Both the position numbers and the translations under genes were made by a program. DNA of 64,000 nucleotides from Bilabrum cf. latius (Eukaryota; Bigyra: Bicosoecida; Bigyra; Bicosoecida). The notes beneath the pieces were generated by a model that saw nothing but the letters and a program-made list of their open reading frames with translations, was not told the origin of the DNA and did no database searches. The stretch's first letter is position 1. Every line of letters begins with the position of its first letter. The DNA is taken from positions 124,001 to 188,000 of the forward strand of contig OZ237745.1 in NCBI GenBank assembly GCA_965178125.1, written 5' to 3'. Below are positions 1 to 12,251 of the stretch, in pieces.

Positions 1-930
1 TGGTCCCCGATGATCCTCCTGATCGTGTCGTGCGTCTTCTTGATCTCCGCCTGGTTCTTGGAGTTGATGCCCTCGGCCTCCCGCGACTGCCTCCGGGCGT
101 CCTCGAGCTCCTTCTCCCTCTGGATCAGCTGGGTCTTCACCTTCTCCAGCTCGTCCCGCAGCCGCTCCGTCCGCTTCGACTCCCTCTGCTCTTCGTCCTC
201 CTTGGACCTCACCTGCGCCTGAAGCTCGGCCACCCGGTCCTTGAGCTCCCTGCCCTTGGACTTGCGCTGCTCAAGGCGCTGCAGCAGCTCGTCCGCGCGC
301 TTACGCTCGTACTCTGCCTGCGCGGAAGCCTCTTCGAACTGCCGCGTGGCCTGGTCGCGCGCCGCAATCACGTCCTCCAGCGTCGTGTCTTCCCCTAGGA
401 GGCCAGTGTACCGGTCGACGAGCATCTTGAGGCTGTCGATTTCTGTCTGGAGCTTCTGCGTCACCGCAGAGGCGGCCTCTTCCTTCTGGTTGGCGCCTTC
501 AATCATCGCATGAGCCTTTTCTACCTGCTTGCGCAGCTCCTAGATGGTTGCATCGTCGTCTTCGCTAAGCTTCATCGCGGAAGCTACCTGTGCAGCGTTT
601 CGCTTCATCTCTGAGCTCATTTCTTTCACTTTCTTCACCAAGCGTCTCTCGTTTTCATGTGACTGCGCCAACCATAGTATTGAAGCACAACACGACCAGC
701 ATGTTCAAGGCATGCGTTTGACGATGTGCAACCATCGACTTTCTTGTACACAACAATCTCACCTTTTTCAGTGCTTCGTGCAATTTCACGTACTCTGAAC
801 GGAAGCTTTCAAGTGTTTTATCACCAACCATACTTTCCAAGACCTCCTAGAAGTCCTTTTCTAGAGCCTCGAAGGCCTCGGCATCCTCATCAAAATCCCC
901 GTCCATGGCATGAGCGTCTTTGCTCTCCAT
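1..930 (-). CDS. CFAP58: Cilia- and flagella-associated protein 58 (5' part, runs off the left edge)
   Basis: Long coiled-coil protein of motile cilia and flagella. The start ATG is at 930. Exon 1 is 930-763 (56 codons), the intron is 762-663 (GTGAG...GCGCAG), and exon 2 is 662 to beyond position 1. The N-terminus matches the CFAP58 family residue by residue: an acidic start, FEALEKDFxEVL, GDKTLESFRSEYVKLHEALKK, then SHENERRLVKKVKEM and AMKLSEDD, followed by continuous Glu/Lys/Gln-rich heptads. Two codons are TAG on the coding strand (849-847 and 542-540). The first sits where CFAP58 homologues have Gln (ERDFQ...), which identifies the UAG meaning. The gene is divergent from the secreted-protein gene at 1140. 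The C-terminal two thirds lies outside the window. Confidence 0.9.
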
Positions 931-1139
931 GCCGCCTAGTGCTGCCATTCGCACCGCTCAGGTGGTGATAATAATACGTTCCTATGCTACCGGTCAGCAA
1001 GAAGTACCGGTTCTTTCCGAGAAACTTGCGCTTGATCCAAAAGTCGAAAGGTCCGTTGGTGGTGTTTGTTGCGTGTGGTTTGCTGATTCGGAGCCATCCG
1101 CCGAAGCGAGCGCGGCTAGTCTCCCCCAATATCGCAAAG
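931..1139. promoter_or_regulatory. Divergent intergenic region, probable bidirectional promoter
   Basis: This is the only space between the CFAP58 start (930, minus) and the next plus-strand start. An in-frame upstream ATG at 984 would extend the plus-strand gene and reduce the gap to 53 bp. I see no TATA box or named motif, so the call rests on gene arrangement only. Confidence 0.35.
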
Positions 1140-4100
1140 ATGCGAACTACTATCGCCACAAGCATTATACCGAGCATAATAATTATTTATTTTCTTTTGG
1201 ATCACGGCAAATCCCATGTCAATGTGGTGGATTAGGTGCTGAATCAGGGTGAACATCCACAGCTCAGAATCTCAGAGGTATCGTCGGGCCAAAGCCAAGC
1301 TCCGTCTTGGTTTGAGATTCTGAATTTCGTTCCAGGGGTGAATATAGCATTAGATTCCTGCAGCTTCGCAATTTCCCACTCTAGTTCTGGTGTCGCCGCT
1401 CGATTCGACATCCTGCAAGCGGCAACCCCCCTTCGACCAGGTACCGCGGCTGTGGTGCATGCAGGCACAGCAAGAGGGTTCATAGGCGCGCAAATAGGAT
1501 CTGGTTGGGTGCATGAGTCAATGTCATCCCTACACGTATCACAGCAAGTCGTTGACTTTACGCAGTACGAGCGAGCAGACGGCGGCCCTTCCACGCAAGA
1601 CACGGCTGTACCAGCGTTCGACTTGCGACCAATTGATGGCTCGGACTCCGTGGGTATCCAAATAAGCTGCCAAAGTACCCTAATAGGCAGAGAACTAAAG
1701 CCAATCGCGGCAAGCGTGGTGTTGGCCCCGTCGGACTGGCAGGCTTCCAACACCACTGGTCCATCGCCGCCGATGGAAGTGCGTTCTCTTGACACTGCAG
1801 GAATATCACTCGGCTACGAACTTGACTCTCCTTATGGCACTGATGTGCGGGATTTTGGTACCATGCCATCCGTTGCACAATCCACGGTCGGTGTGCGCGG
1901 GGCAAGGCGCTCTGCCGCTGTCGCTGCACTTGTACCTAGTGACGCACGTGCAAGCTTGCCTGGCGGAAGCAACGCAGCAGATCCGAGCGGTTCTATTGGA
2001 TCGCCGGGCATCGGCATCGTAAGCGCACTGAATGGAGCCTCAGTGAATTCTAATTTTCGGGTCTGGGGCTAGCACGACGATGCGGCCCTCGCCGGTGGAG
2101 TGGTGGGCGGGCACCTGCTCCTGTCACGGAGTGGGCGAGAGGACTTTGACGGCTACAACTCAAATGCGCCAGGACTGGAGGCGAATTCAACCGGTGGAAT
2201 CCTGCGCTGGGACGGCTTACTAGAGGAGGCCTTCCTGGTAGAGCCGCCCCGCGCCGCCGGAAACGCTTCTATGACACGCGCTTGGCGAGTCCATGAAAGC
2301 GCCTAGACTGCCGCGTGGATCGCAACAGACCCTGCAAGTAGTGCCACCGCGTCCAACGCAAGCCAAGCTATTAGACTTCAACCCGCTCCCGGCAGCATGG
2401 ACCCCTCCTCCCCTGAACCCTTGATTCTGGGGGAGGTCCTCGGGCAGGTCGCTATCAGCGCGTGGACGCCTGAGACGGGCCGGGAGCTCTTCTCCATCGA
2501 CACGAGGGAGTATGACCTTTCAGATGGGGATGTCTCCGACGGTGCGCCTGTAGAACCAGGCCCTGGGCGTCAGGGGCTGCAGCTCGTCGGTGATTTGTGG
2601 CCAGGGAGAGAGGGCAGCGCGCCTCTGGACATGGTGGTGGCCTGGAGCGGACTGGGGTACGATGCAGCCAGGCGGTGGAGGCGAACTAAAGATGGATTTT
2701 TGGTCGCGGGACAGGTGCAGCAGGAGCGCGAGGTGTCCGCTGATGCGAGGCGCCACGTAGCGTTCCTGACAGCGCTGCAGCCGGTGCATCGGGCTGCACC
2801 CACACCGTGTGGGGCGGCCTTAAACGCTAGCACTGCATCCAACGGCACATAGCAAGCAATTCTGTGCCAGAGCAATGCTCAGTATGAGCGCGAGATATTC
2901 GTCTGGGACCCCTCCCATCCAGATCCCCTGGCTCGAGCACCGGTGGCCCTGCGATCATTGGACGGGTCCTTTGTCACACCTAGGGCGCCCAACGCAACAA
3001 GCCGGTATCCCACGCACCCGACTGGTCTCCGAGTAGTCGCTCGATTTAGACCACCCCCGCGAGAGGCCTCATCGGGGCACGCGTCGCGAGTGTGGCAGGG
3101 CGAGGAGGCCAGGGATGACCTGGTCTTGTACTCGGCTGGAACATCGACGCATGGGAGGGAGCTGTTTGCCTTTGATCCGGCAGCAGGTGCTAGCTGCGTT
3201 GTGGTGGACCTTTTGGCGGGGCCTGGATCGTCCCATGCATAGCAGCCCACGGCGCTGGACCCCTTCGGGCGACGGATCGTGCTGACGGCTCTGGTCAACC
3301 CAGCTGACGAGCAGGAGAGCATCGTGCTGCTGGAGTTTTCCCAAAGGCCTGGATGCTCGTCGCAGCCGCCTGACGGCTCCACGGACATGGCCGTGCCTGG
3401 ACCCAGCATGCTGCAGCGGGCAGGTGCCTGGGCTGTCGTGCCTGCAGCAAGCGACCGCAGCTCGGTGGGACTGGCTGCACCGGGTGGATTCACGGTAGCC
3501 TTTGCCCAGACGCTGCTCTTCGTGGATGCGGACCATTCGCACGGCGAGGAGCTGTGGAGAGCCCCCCTATCTGTCCTCACCGTGCAGGCCCTCCGGTCAA
3601 GCGGCGCTGGGCCCGCCGGAAGGGTCACTGACCTGGAGCCGGGGCCCGCGTCCTCGCACCCTGCGCAGTTCGCGATCGCAGAGCCAGACGTGGCAGTGTT
3701 TACGGCTGCCACGAGCTCCCGTGGGCGAGAGCTCTGGGTCATGGTGGGCGGAGAATCTCCTCGGGTTCTCTTCGAGGCGGTCCCTGGGCCGGGGTCCAGC
3801 GAGGTATCGATCATTTCTGCGTGGAGAGGGCACCTCATGCTGAGCGCGTGGGACGGGGAGAGCAGGGGGTTGTTCGCAATCCCGAGGGGCTAGGGCCAGC
3901 GGTGGATCGGCAGCCCTGTGCAAGCCCAGCGATTCAGCAGCGCGAGGACGGATGCATCGCACGAGCGTGCCATGCTGCCAAGGTGCTCACACGGCACGAA
4001 GCCCCTCCCTGGTCCGTATGGCCCGCGAGATGCTAGCTTGGGCCAGTCCGCTCGACACGGCGATCGAATCGTGTCGTTCGGCCAGGTCACGTGCGGTGAC

Positions 4101-7100
4101 CTGCTGCTTCCGTCGGGCGACGAGGTGGAGGAATCCATGTCGCAAGGGAGGCTGCTCGAGTTTGGGGCCGCAGTGGCCTGCATGAGACAGCAGCCAGCAG
4201 GCATAGACTGGGCCACTTCATCGATGGCAGGCGAAGAACGGGACGCTCTAGTGCGGTAGCGAATCGCCCTGGACGCGGAGCCTACTCTCGCGGTGGGTGT
4301 CCCAGGAGCGGGCAGTCTGGGCGAGGGCGAAGCCCAAGTGTGGGTGTCACAGCGTGGCTCGGGCGCAGGACGAGCCCGACACATACCGGAATCGAGCTAT
4401 CGGCGCGTTGCTAGACTGGTAGATTCTGGGGTAGGCCCAGGAGGCGGCCTGGGACGGGTCTTGGCGGCATCCAGGATACCGCTGCCATTCAGCGCACGTG
4501 CTTCAACTGCATCATTCAACCCAGCAGGGACCTCAAGTTTTGGACGAGTGCAGGGCATTGCCGCGGCGTGGCGCTCCGGACTAGTTGCTGCGGCTGCATT
4601 GGGTCCACTGCCAACTGGGGTTTCGAACGGAACATCCGCTAATGTGTCTAGCAGCTCCGGCACCGGCGCTAGCAGCAACACCACTGCTGCAGGGCAAGGC
4701 GGCGCACTGCCCTGGCATGCGGGCACTGTTGCCGTCTTTCTGCAAAGTCGAGACTCGTAGTGGATGTTCCGCCAGAGGCTGCGCCCACCTGTGGCGGTAA
4801 GGCAGGAGCTCGAAGCCAGGCACTTCGCGAGACTCCTTCATCCGGACGAGAAGTTCGGAGCAGCCCTCGCCGCCGACGGAGACCGAGGCAGGGTGGTTGT
4901 GGGGTGCCCCGGCGCGAGCTCAGGCGACGGTCGCGTGTTTGTTTTCGACTAGCCTGGGGGGCACACCTTTGTCCTATCAGCCACACTTGAACCCACCGGC
5001 CTGCTGCGGGAGGGAAGCAGCAACGGAGGGCACCCAGTCCTGTTCGGGCAGTCCGTTGCATTGTCGTTTGCGGTACCCGGCTAGCACTGGGCGGTGCCAG
5101 CAGGAAGTGGCGCTCCAGTCGCGCAGTCCCTGGATTCGTGGAGCCCAGAGGCAGGTCCACGAGAGATGGAGAGGAGGCAGAGGGCCGGTCGGGTGCTTGC
5201 GATCGGTGCCCCGGGGGCGCTCGGCAGCAAAGGGGCAGCCGTCGTGCAGGTCGAGGCCATTGCAGCGCGTGGTACGTGGTCGCAAATCACGCCAAGCACG
5301 TTGTACTCAGACCCCGATGGCACTCCCGGTGACTGGCTAGGTGCATCAGTCGACGTGCTTGGATCGATTCTCGCGGCAGGGGCACCTGGGCACAGGCAAA
5401 TCGAGTCCACGAGTTTGAATGCGTCCAGCAGTTAGGTAACTGACTCTAGGAGAACCGGAGCAGCGCTGGTATTTACCCGGGGCGATCCTGGCGGTAGCGG
5501 CGCCATTGGAGCAGGGAGGCCGCATCGGCTGCAGCACGGGGAGTCGCTGCACGGTGCGATGGTAGGAGCTAGTGTGTCACTGGTGGCTGCCCATGTGGAT
5601 CCTAGAGGAGCGCGCTGGGAACTATACGCAACTTCAAGCGATCGGCACTATGAAGTCATCGTGGGTGGAGGTGGAAGTCATGCTGGAGCGCTGTTTGGCC
5701 CTGCGCGGCGTCTGCTCAACGGCACCCTGACGAGCACATCGGTGCGTTCCAGCGACGGGGGTGGCTTGCGCGTTTACACATGCATGGAACAAAGATCTGC
5801 GCAGAAATGGGGCGCTTCAGGCGCGTGCAGCTTTCTGAGGCAGATACGGCCGGCCGACACCGGTGCAGGGACGCAGATGGACCAGGCTGGCGGGCAACCC
5901 CACGAAGCAGCCGTGCCGTCCACGGCTTCTGCAGGCTCTGCGTTCGGGACCCCCCTGCACCGAATCGTCACCGCGCACGGACAATCCATTTCATCCGGGG
6001 CTGTTGCGGTGCACCGGTGCCCCACAGCCCCGTGTGAGCCAGGCGCCTTCGAGTCGGTGGGCTGCACTGTGTTTCGAGACAGGGTGTGCTCCCCCTGTTC
6101 TAGGGGGCATTGCCCGAGAGGGACGTTTCAGGAGGCGGGATGTACCGTATTTCGAGACAGGCAGTGCCGCGCCTGCAACGAGACTTGTCCAATCGGCAGC
6201 TATCTATACAGGCGATGCGGACCAGTTTCTGCAGCTGTGTGCCTGCCTTGCAACGGGCCACTCCAGTGCCCGCCAGCCAACTTCACCGCACTTGATGCCT
6301 TTCCATCGCCCACTGGTCGCGACTCAAGGAGGCCGTGGGCCGGGAAGAGAGACGCCTCTGGTAGCTAGGAGGAGGCGTGCGACCGGAACGGGTTGTGCAA
6401 CCGACGGTTTCCGTCCATCTCGACTGGCCAGACCCGCCTGGGCCACGGGTCGTACCCACGGCCGGTGCACTCCATTGTGCTGCCCGACGGGAGCGCTCTT
6501 CCGGAGGGCAGGGGTTTAAGCGGCCAGCGCTCGATGCCCGCCGATTTGGATGCAGAGCAGAAAGCAGGTACGGAGCCGATAGGACGCACAGCATTCCCCC
6601 GGGTGCAGGCTCTGGTGGCTCTGCACAACGAGACGGGTGGCAGCCACTGGACACACAGCTGGGAGGGTGCCATAGCTGCCGGGATGGATCCGTGCACGCC
6701 GGCAGGATCCACCGCAACGTCGCGCTGGGAAGGTGTCAGCTGCATGGAGGAGAAGGGAGCTGAGAAACCCACCGTGACTGGCCTGCTCCTGGGGTCCAGA
6801 GGCCTCGTGGGCAGGGTGAGTTGGGCGAGGCTGCTGCGGCACATGGATGGGTTGGAAGCGATGGACGTGTCACGTAATAACCTGTTCGGGTCCGCCCCAA
6901 GCCTGGATGACCTTGCCCCTGTCGGTGCGACGCTAAGGCGGCTCGACCTGTCGCACACTGCAATGGCTGGGCGGCTGCCCGTGTACGAGGACAGCGAGGC
7001 TCAGCATGGGGCTCTCCTGTGGGACGTGCTGCCTCGATTAGAGTTCCTTAGCCTGTGCGGCATGGACCTCTTGGAGGCTCCAAGAGGGGGGACAGTCGAG

Positions 7101-7172
7101 GTGGGTCGTCTGCCGAGCAGGGTGCAGCTTGCTGTGGAGAAGGGTGACTTGCGGATCGACTGCGTGCGATGA
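1140..7172 (+). CDS. Very large secreted multidomain protein: ELW-type and FG-GAP-like repeats, TNFR-like Cys repeats, LRR tail
   Basis: One uninterrupted frame of 2,011 codons ends in TGA and contains 12 TAG codons (1233, 2070, 2304, 2850, 3240, 3891, 4257, 4758, 4950, 5082, 5433, 6366) but no TAA or TGA. The start at 1140 gives a signal peptide (MRTTIATS then IIPSIIIIYFLL). An in-frame ATG at 984 is possible and would add 52 residues. Residues about 440-900 repeat motifs such as GRELFSIDT, HGRELFAFDP, HGEELWRAPL and RGRELWVMVGG, typical of beta-propeller ELWxxDG repeats. Residues about 1250-1430 look like FG-GAP/integrin-alpha blades (VVVGCPGASSGDGRVFVFD, SILAAGAPG). Residues about 1627-1711 are Cys-rich with GCTVFRDRxC repeats of TNF-receptor type. 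Residues about 1800-2010 resemble a plant-type LRR N-cap (ALVALHNETGGSHWT) plus leucine-rich repeats. There is no C-terminal membrane segment. Probably an extracellular adhesion or matrix protein; the exact role is unknown. Confidence 0.8.
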
Positions 7173-7397
7173 GTAGGATATTCACCACAGGATTAAAGCA
7201 AAAGCAAAACTTCTGTAGAATTAGGAACCAAAGTCACGAAGCACCGTCGCGATTGGAAGCAATGGCTCTCACGATTCCAAGCTCGCAGCGAACGTTCTAG
7301 ACGCCCATCTAACGAGTTCTGGAAGCGAAGTCGTGGAAGCCTGACGTCGACCGGGTATAACTTCACTTTTCACAATTCAAAATAAGAACAAAGAGAC

Positions 7398-8470
7398 ATG
7401 GCCGCCGCATCAGCATCTAAGAAAGTAATTGCAGTGTTTGGAGCAACTGGATCCCAGGGGGGCAACGTGATCAGGGGCCTGCTGGCGACCCGAGCTGGCT
7501 GGAGCATCCGCGCGCTCACCCGCAACCCCGAGTCGCCAAAGGCCCTCGCCCTCAAGGAGCTGGGATGCGAAGTCGTCAAAGCAGAAGCAAGTGACAGAGA
7601 CTCTCTATTTGCTGCGCTTAAGGGTACGTATGGCGTGTTCGCCAACACACAATTCTGGGAGAAGCTGGACGGCAACCTTGAGCTGGAGCAGGGGAAGAAC
7701 ATCGCGGAGGCTTGCGCCGATGCGGGCGTGCAACATGTAGTGTTCTCAAGTCTTGAGGATACCCGAGAACTCAACAAGGTAAGATTGACTGACTGCGTGC
7801 GCCACTGGCTGTCGAGATGGATCGCACCGGTGACGCGAACCATAGCTGCCGTTCTTTGATGTCCATTTGATTCGTGCAGGAGGGGAAGCTTGCCACTGAA
7901 CCGCTGGAGCCACTTCAAGACAAAGATGGTAACAAGTGGATTATCCCGCACTTCGATGCAAAGGGGGCCATCCAGAAAATCATGGAGGAGAAGAAGCTTC
8001 CGGCGACTTTTGTGTACTACTCGATGTACCTCGACAACTTCCTGACATCAATGAAGCCCCAGAAGCAAGATGACGGTTCTCGTGTCATTGCTCTTCCTAT
8101 GGGGGACAAACCGACAGGGCTTGTTGGCGTGGAGGATGCCGGCCCGGCCGTCGCGTCCATCTTCGGCGACCGTGACGAGTGGATCGGCAAGAGCGTGGGT
8201 CTAGCCAACGAGAACGTGAGCATGGACAAGGTCGCGGAGGCCTTCAGTGAGGCCACGGGGGAGAAATTTGTGTACGCGCCCGTGCCCATGGAGGCGTTTG
8301 CCAGCTTTGGGTTTCCCGGCGCCGAGGAGTTCGCCCGCATGTTTGGAGCTCTGTACTGCGCCGACCAGAAGTACTGCGTGAGGGACCCGGAGGCCACGAG
8401 GAAGCTCAACCCGGCCCTGAGGACGATCAAGGAGTGGGCAGCTGCTCACAAGGACGAGCTGCTGGCGTGA
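7398..8470 (+). CDS. NmrA-like family protein (NAD(P)-binding atypical SDR)
   Basis: Two exons: 7398-7778 and 7880-8470, with an intron GTAAG...GTGCAG of 101 nt. Both exons are whole codons, and the product is 323 aa with a TGA stop. The N-terminus has the Rossmann dinucleotide motif GATGSQGG (about residues 14-21), followed by RGLLATRAGWSIRALTRNP. The family pattern continues with VFANTQFWE, HVVFSSLEDT, an extended middle section (FVYYSMYLDNFL) and LVGVEDAGPAVASIF. Members are redox-sensing or regulatory NAD(P)H-binding proteins of the NmrA/HSCARG type and are usually catalytically inactive. There are no UAG codons. The gene is convergent with GRP94. Confidence 0.9.
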
Positions 8471-8812
8471 ACCCCGGGCCTGACCAGGGTGGGCGGCTTG
8501 GCCTGGCTTGGCGGCAGGTTGCACGCATGGTGCCATGAAGGATACTGTCAGGTTGCACGCATGGTGCCATGAAGGATACTGGCAGGTTGCATGGATGACG
8601 CCAAGGATACTGTCGCTGGATGGTGGCGCGCGAGTTGATACAGAAAGTACTAGTACGATGTGACCATATTCTTGTCTAAACGCACCCATTACTGCATCAT
8701 GACCCGCCACTGTTCATAGCAGGCCAGTCTGCGATCGGGCCATCGCCTCTGTGGGAGGCAAGGCAAGCTAGCTCGAGCCACTGGAGTAGGAATAGATCCA
8801 TGTGCCCGCTGC
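8471..8812. other. Convergent 3' intergenic region
   Basis: The 342 bp between two converging genes must hold both 3' UTRs. The only structure I see is the short tandem repeat at 8515-8613. Confidence 0.6.
8515..8613. repeat. 34-bp tandem repeat, about 2.9 copies
   Basis: The unit begins CAGGTTGCACGCATGGTGCC and ends in GGATACTGT. Two near-perfect copies (8515-8548, 8549-8582) are followed by a degenerate third. It lies just downstream of the NmrA-like stop codon, in the expected 3' UTR. Confidence 0.85.
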
Positions 8813-11758
8813 TCACAGCTCATCGTGCTCCTCCCCCTCCTCTTCCTCTTCCTCCTCTTCGATCTCCTCCTCCTCTTCCTCCTCCTCCTCCTCGTCAGGC
8901 ACCTCGATCTCGGGCTCGAGGTCCAGCGAGTCCAGCTGCATGCCGGAGCGCATGAGCCTGTAGGCGCGCTGGGCAAACTTGCGGGGGTCATCCATGGAGA
9001 AGCCAGAGTTGAGCAGCGCCGAGTCGAAGAGCATGGCGGCGTAGTCCTTGGTGTCCTCGGACTCGTCTCCCTCCTCGACCTTGGCCAGCAGCTTGCTCAC
9101 GATGGGGTGCCTCGGGTTGATCTCCATCGTCTTCTTGGAGATGAGGAACTTGGCGCGGTCCGGGTCCGCGAATGCCTGGGAGCGCATGATCCGCTCCATG
9201 TTGGCGCTGTAGCCGTACTGCCCGGTCACAAGGACGGCGGGGGTCTCTGCCAGGCGGTTGGAGATGGTCACCTTCTCGATCTTGTCGCCCAGCACGTCTT
9301 TGAGCCAGTCCGCGAGCGGCTGGAACCTGGAGCGGTAGGCGTCTGCCCTCCTCTGCTCGATGTCGTCCTCGTCCCCGAAGCGCAGGCCCTCCTTGGAGAC
9401 GGACTGCAGCCTGAATCCGTCGTACTCGGCCAGGTTCTGCACGGCGTACTCGTCCATGGGGTCCGTCATGTACAGCACCTCGATGCCCTTGGCCTTGAAG
9501 CGCTCCAAGAAGGGGGAGTCCTTGATGGCGTCCAGGGACTCGCCCGCCAGGTAGTAGATGTTCGACTGGCTCTCCTTCATGTCGGCCACGTAGTCGTCCA
9601 GCGAGCGCAGGTCATCCTCGCCGTCGCTCTTGGTGGTGCGGTACCGCAGCAGCTTGCTGAGCTTGGAGCGGTTGGAGGCGTCCTCCACAATGCCCAGCTT
9701 GAGGTTCTTGCCGAAGACCTTGTAGAACTCCATGAACCGGTCGATCTTCTTGGCCTTGTCGGCGTCCTTCTCGTCCTCGTCCTCGGCGTCCTCGGACTCC
9801 TCCTCCTCGGGCTTGTCCTCCTCTTCCTCGTTCTCGCGCTCCTCTCTGAGCTTCTTGCTCTCCTTGGCCAGGCGCCGCAGCAGCTCCAGCACCTTCCGGG
9901 TCAGCTTCTTGCCGATCACGCGCAGCAGCTTGTGCTGCTGCAGGGTCTCGCGGGACACGTTCAGGGGCAGATCGTCAGAGTCCACCACGCCGCGCACAAA
10001 GTTCAGGTACCGGGGCAGGAACGAGTCGAACTCGTCGCTGATGAGCACCTTGCGCACGTACAGGCGCACGCCCTTCTGCTTCCCGTAGTAGTCCTCGTAG
10101 AGGTCGTAGGGGGCGCGCTTGGGCAGGTACAGGAGCGCCTTGAAGTCGATCTCGCCCTCGGCCGCGAAGTGGGACCAACCCAGCGGGTCCTCGTAGTCGC
10201 TCGAGACTGCCTTGTAGAAGGACTTGTACTCGTCCTCCGTGACGTCCTCCTTGTTCCTCGTCCAGATGGCTTGCTGGTCGTTCATCTGCACCCACTCCTC
10301 CACGGTGCGGGTCTCCTTCTTGGTCTTGGGCTTCTCCTCCTCCTCGTCTTCGGCCTCTACCTCCTCGTCGTCCTCCTCCCCCTCCTTCGTCTCCTCGGCA
10401 TCGGCCTCGCTCTCCTCGTCCTCGATGGGCACGTCCACGGTCTCGGACCTCGTCTTCTTGAGGAAGATGGGGAACTGGATGAACTCCGAGTAGCGCTTCA
10501 CCAGCTCCTCGAGCCGGTTGGCAGTCGAGTACTCGGCGGCGTCCTCCTTGAGGAACAGAGTGATCTCGGTGCCCCTGCCCAGGGTGTTCCCGCGGGGGTC
10601 CTCCGCCACGCTGAAGGTGCCATCAGCCATGGACTCCCACACCACCTGGTCGTCCTCGTTGTTCTTCGTGGCCACGCGCACGCGGTCCGCAACCAGGTAC
10701 ACGGAGTAGAAACCGACACCGAACTGGCCGATCTGGTTCACGTCTGCTCCCTGGGCCATTGCCTCGAGGAACTGGGCCGTGCCCGACCGGGCCACGGTGC
10801 CCAGGTTCTGGATGACGTCCTGCTTGGTCATGCCGACACCGCGGTCCCTGATGGTCAGCGTCTTTGCCTCGTTGTCGAAGGAGATGCGGATTTCGAGCTC
10901 CTGGTCCTCGCCCTCGCCCAGCGCGTCCGCGTCTGCCAGGGAGAGGAAGCGGATCTTGTCGAGGGCATCCGATGCGTTCGAGATGATCTCGCGGAGGAAG
11001 ATCTCCTTCTTGGTGTACAGAGAGTTGATGATGATGTCCATGAGGCGGGACACCTCGGCCTGGAACTCGTACGTCTCGAGGCTCTCCTCCAGGGCCTCCT
11101 CGTCCTCGCTCGAGAAGCCCGGGGCGGCTGCCGCCTCGACCTCCTCCTCGACTTCCTCAAACTCCTCGCCATCGCCGCTGCGAGGTAGCAAGTTGGTATC
11201 ATGGAAAAAATTGGAGGTAGCCGGCGTATTGGCAATTGCTTTTGACGCACAACGCGTTGGAGGGGGGCCACTTGTCTAGTTGGCTTTGACGTGGAACGGA
11301 GCAGATTCCACCCGGCCGAATCCGACAAGGATCCAGGGTGGTGTAGTCAAATAACAAGCATTACGGGACAAAACATACAACATTTACTACGACTGTGCCA
11401 CAATACAACAGTGTGGAAGCCCGATAAAGCTGCTATCCAACACGACGGTTGCCAGCTGGAAGCGGCACCTGTTGGGTTGGCGATTGCATCTCTCACCCGT
11501 CATCTGCAGCAATCTCCTCAACGGAATCATCTTCAGGCGTATCCTGAGCAAGCGCTCCGCTGGACATGATAGCCGCTGCGACAAAATAAGAGGAGCACCA
11601 CCAGGGTTCGTCGGCGCCACGTGGATCCACACCTCTTGATAAGGACACACGGGCTACTGGGTTCATCTTTGCAGAAACTTACTCGGCGCGACTACGAGAT
11701 ACAACCCAAGGGCTGCCAAGAGGGCCATGCCCACTAGTTTACGGCCTCGGACCGCCAT
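8813..11758 (-). CDS. HSP90B1: Endoplasmic-reticulum HSP90 (GRP94/endoplasmin)
   Basis: ATP-dependent chaperone of the ER lumen. Three exons on the minus strand: 11758-11683 (ATG plus signal peptide, MAVRGRKLVG then MALLAALGLYLVV), 11575-11497 (acidic linker) and 11177-8813. Donors are GTAAGT and GTGAGA, both acceptors are CGCAG, and the phases close exactly to 840 codons. The GHKL ATPase part shows EIISNASDALDKIR, GVGMTK and GQFGVGFYSVYLVADRV. An acidic charged linker follows, then the middle and C-terminal domains. The protein ends HDEL then TGA, an ER retrieval signal. There is no UAG in 839 residues, consistent with strong codon selection in a highly expressed gene. The start region is a divergent neighbour of the gene at 12252. 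Confidence 0.95.
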
Positions 11759-12251
11759 GTCTTAAACAATCGAAGTGCTGTGTCGACGTGGGCCAATCAC
11801 TTGTAACGTGTGGTTCACCATTTAACATGATTTTTTGGTGAAACTGGAAACGCCATGATCCATCGACTGTCACGACTGCTCGCGCCTCATAGCATAATGT
11901 AGCTGATATTCAATTTTTGATCCATACAACAACCTAAGTTATAGTTGGCCGGTACGCTTTGGTGCAGGCCAAAGGGATTGCAGCCCAGGTGCAACTGCAC
12001 GTATGCAACAGCATCTGTCGGGTTCGCACGGGCGAGGCCTGCTTCAAATCGGTAATATTCTACATGCATTCGATACGTCGTGGATCGAGTCTGCAAATCG
12101 GGAGATTGGCCCGTCAGAGTCCTCGGTGATGTAAGAGTATGCGTTTTCAGTCTTAATTCTGCACGGAATAAACCTAAGAATTATAAACGCAAAAGAAAAT
12201 CCTATCGTTTATTCAAATCGCAGCTTGGGCGGCCGCCCGTGCGCTGCTACA
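11759..12251. promoter_or_regulatory. Divergent intergenic region upstream of GRP94 and the 12252 gene
   Basis: About 490 bp lie between two head-to-head starts. I see no open frame that behaves like an exon and no RNA gene. It presumably carries both promoters; I could not identify a specific ER-stress or heat-shock element. Confidence 0.4.

Noticed and set aside
1140-7172. Reading the TAG-broken frames as separate small genes or a decayed pseudogene
   Set aside because: The frame is constant for 6 kb, only TAG interrupts it, and domains continue across each TAG. Decay would also create TAA, TGA and frameshifts.
8825-11188. Long plus-strand frame (787 codons) opposite GRP94
   Set aside because: It is a mirror of GC-rich codon use in the real gene; its product is a Val/Leu/Gly-biased sequence with no domain, while the minus strand is an unmistakable HSP90.
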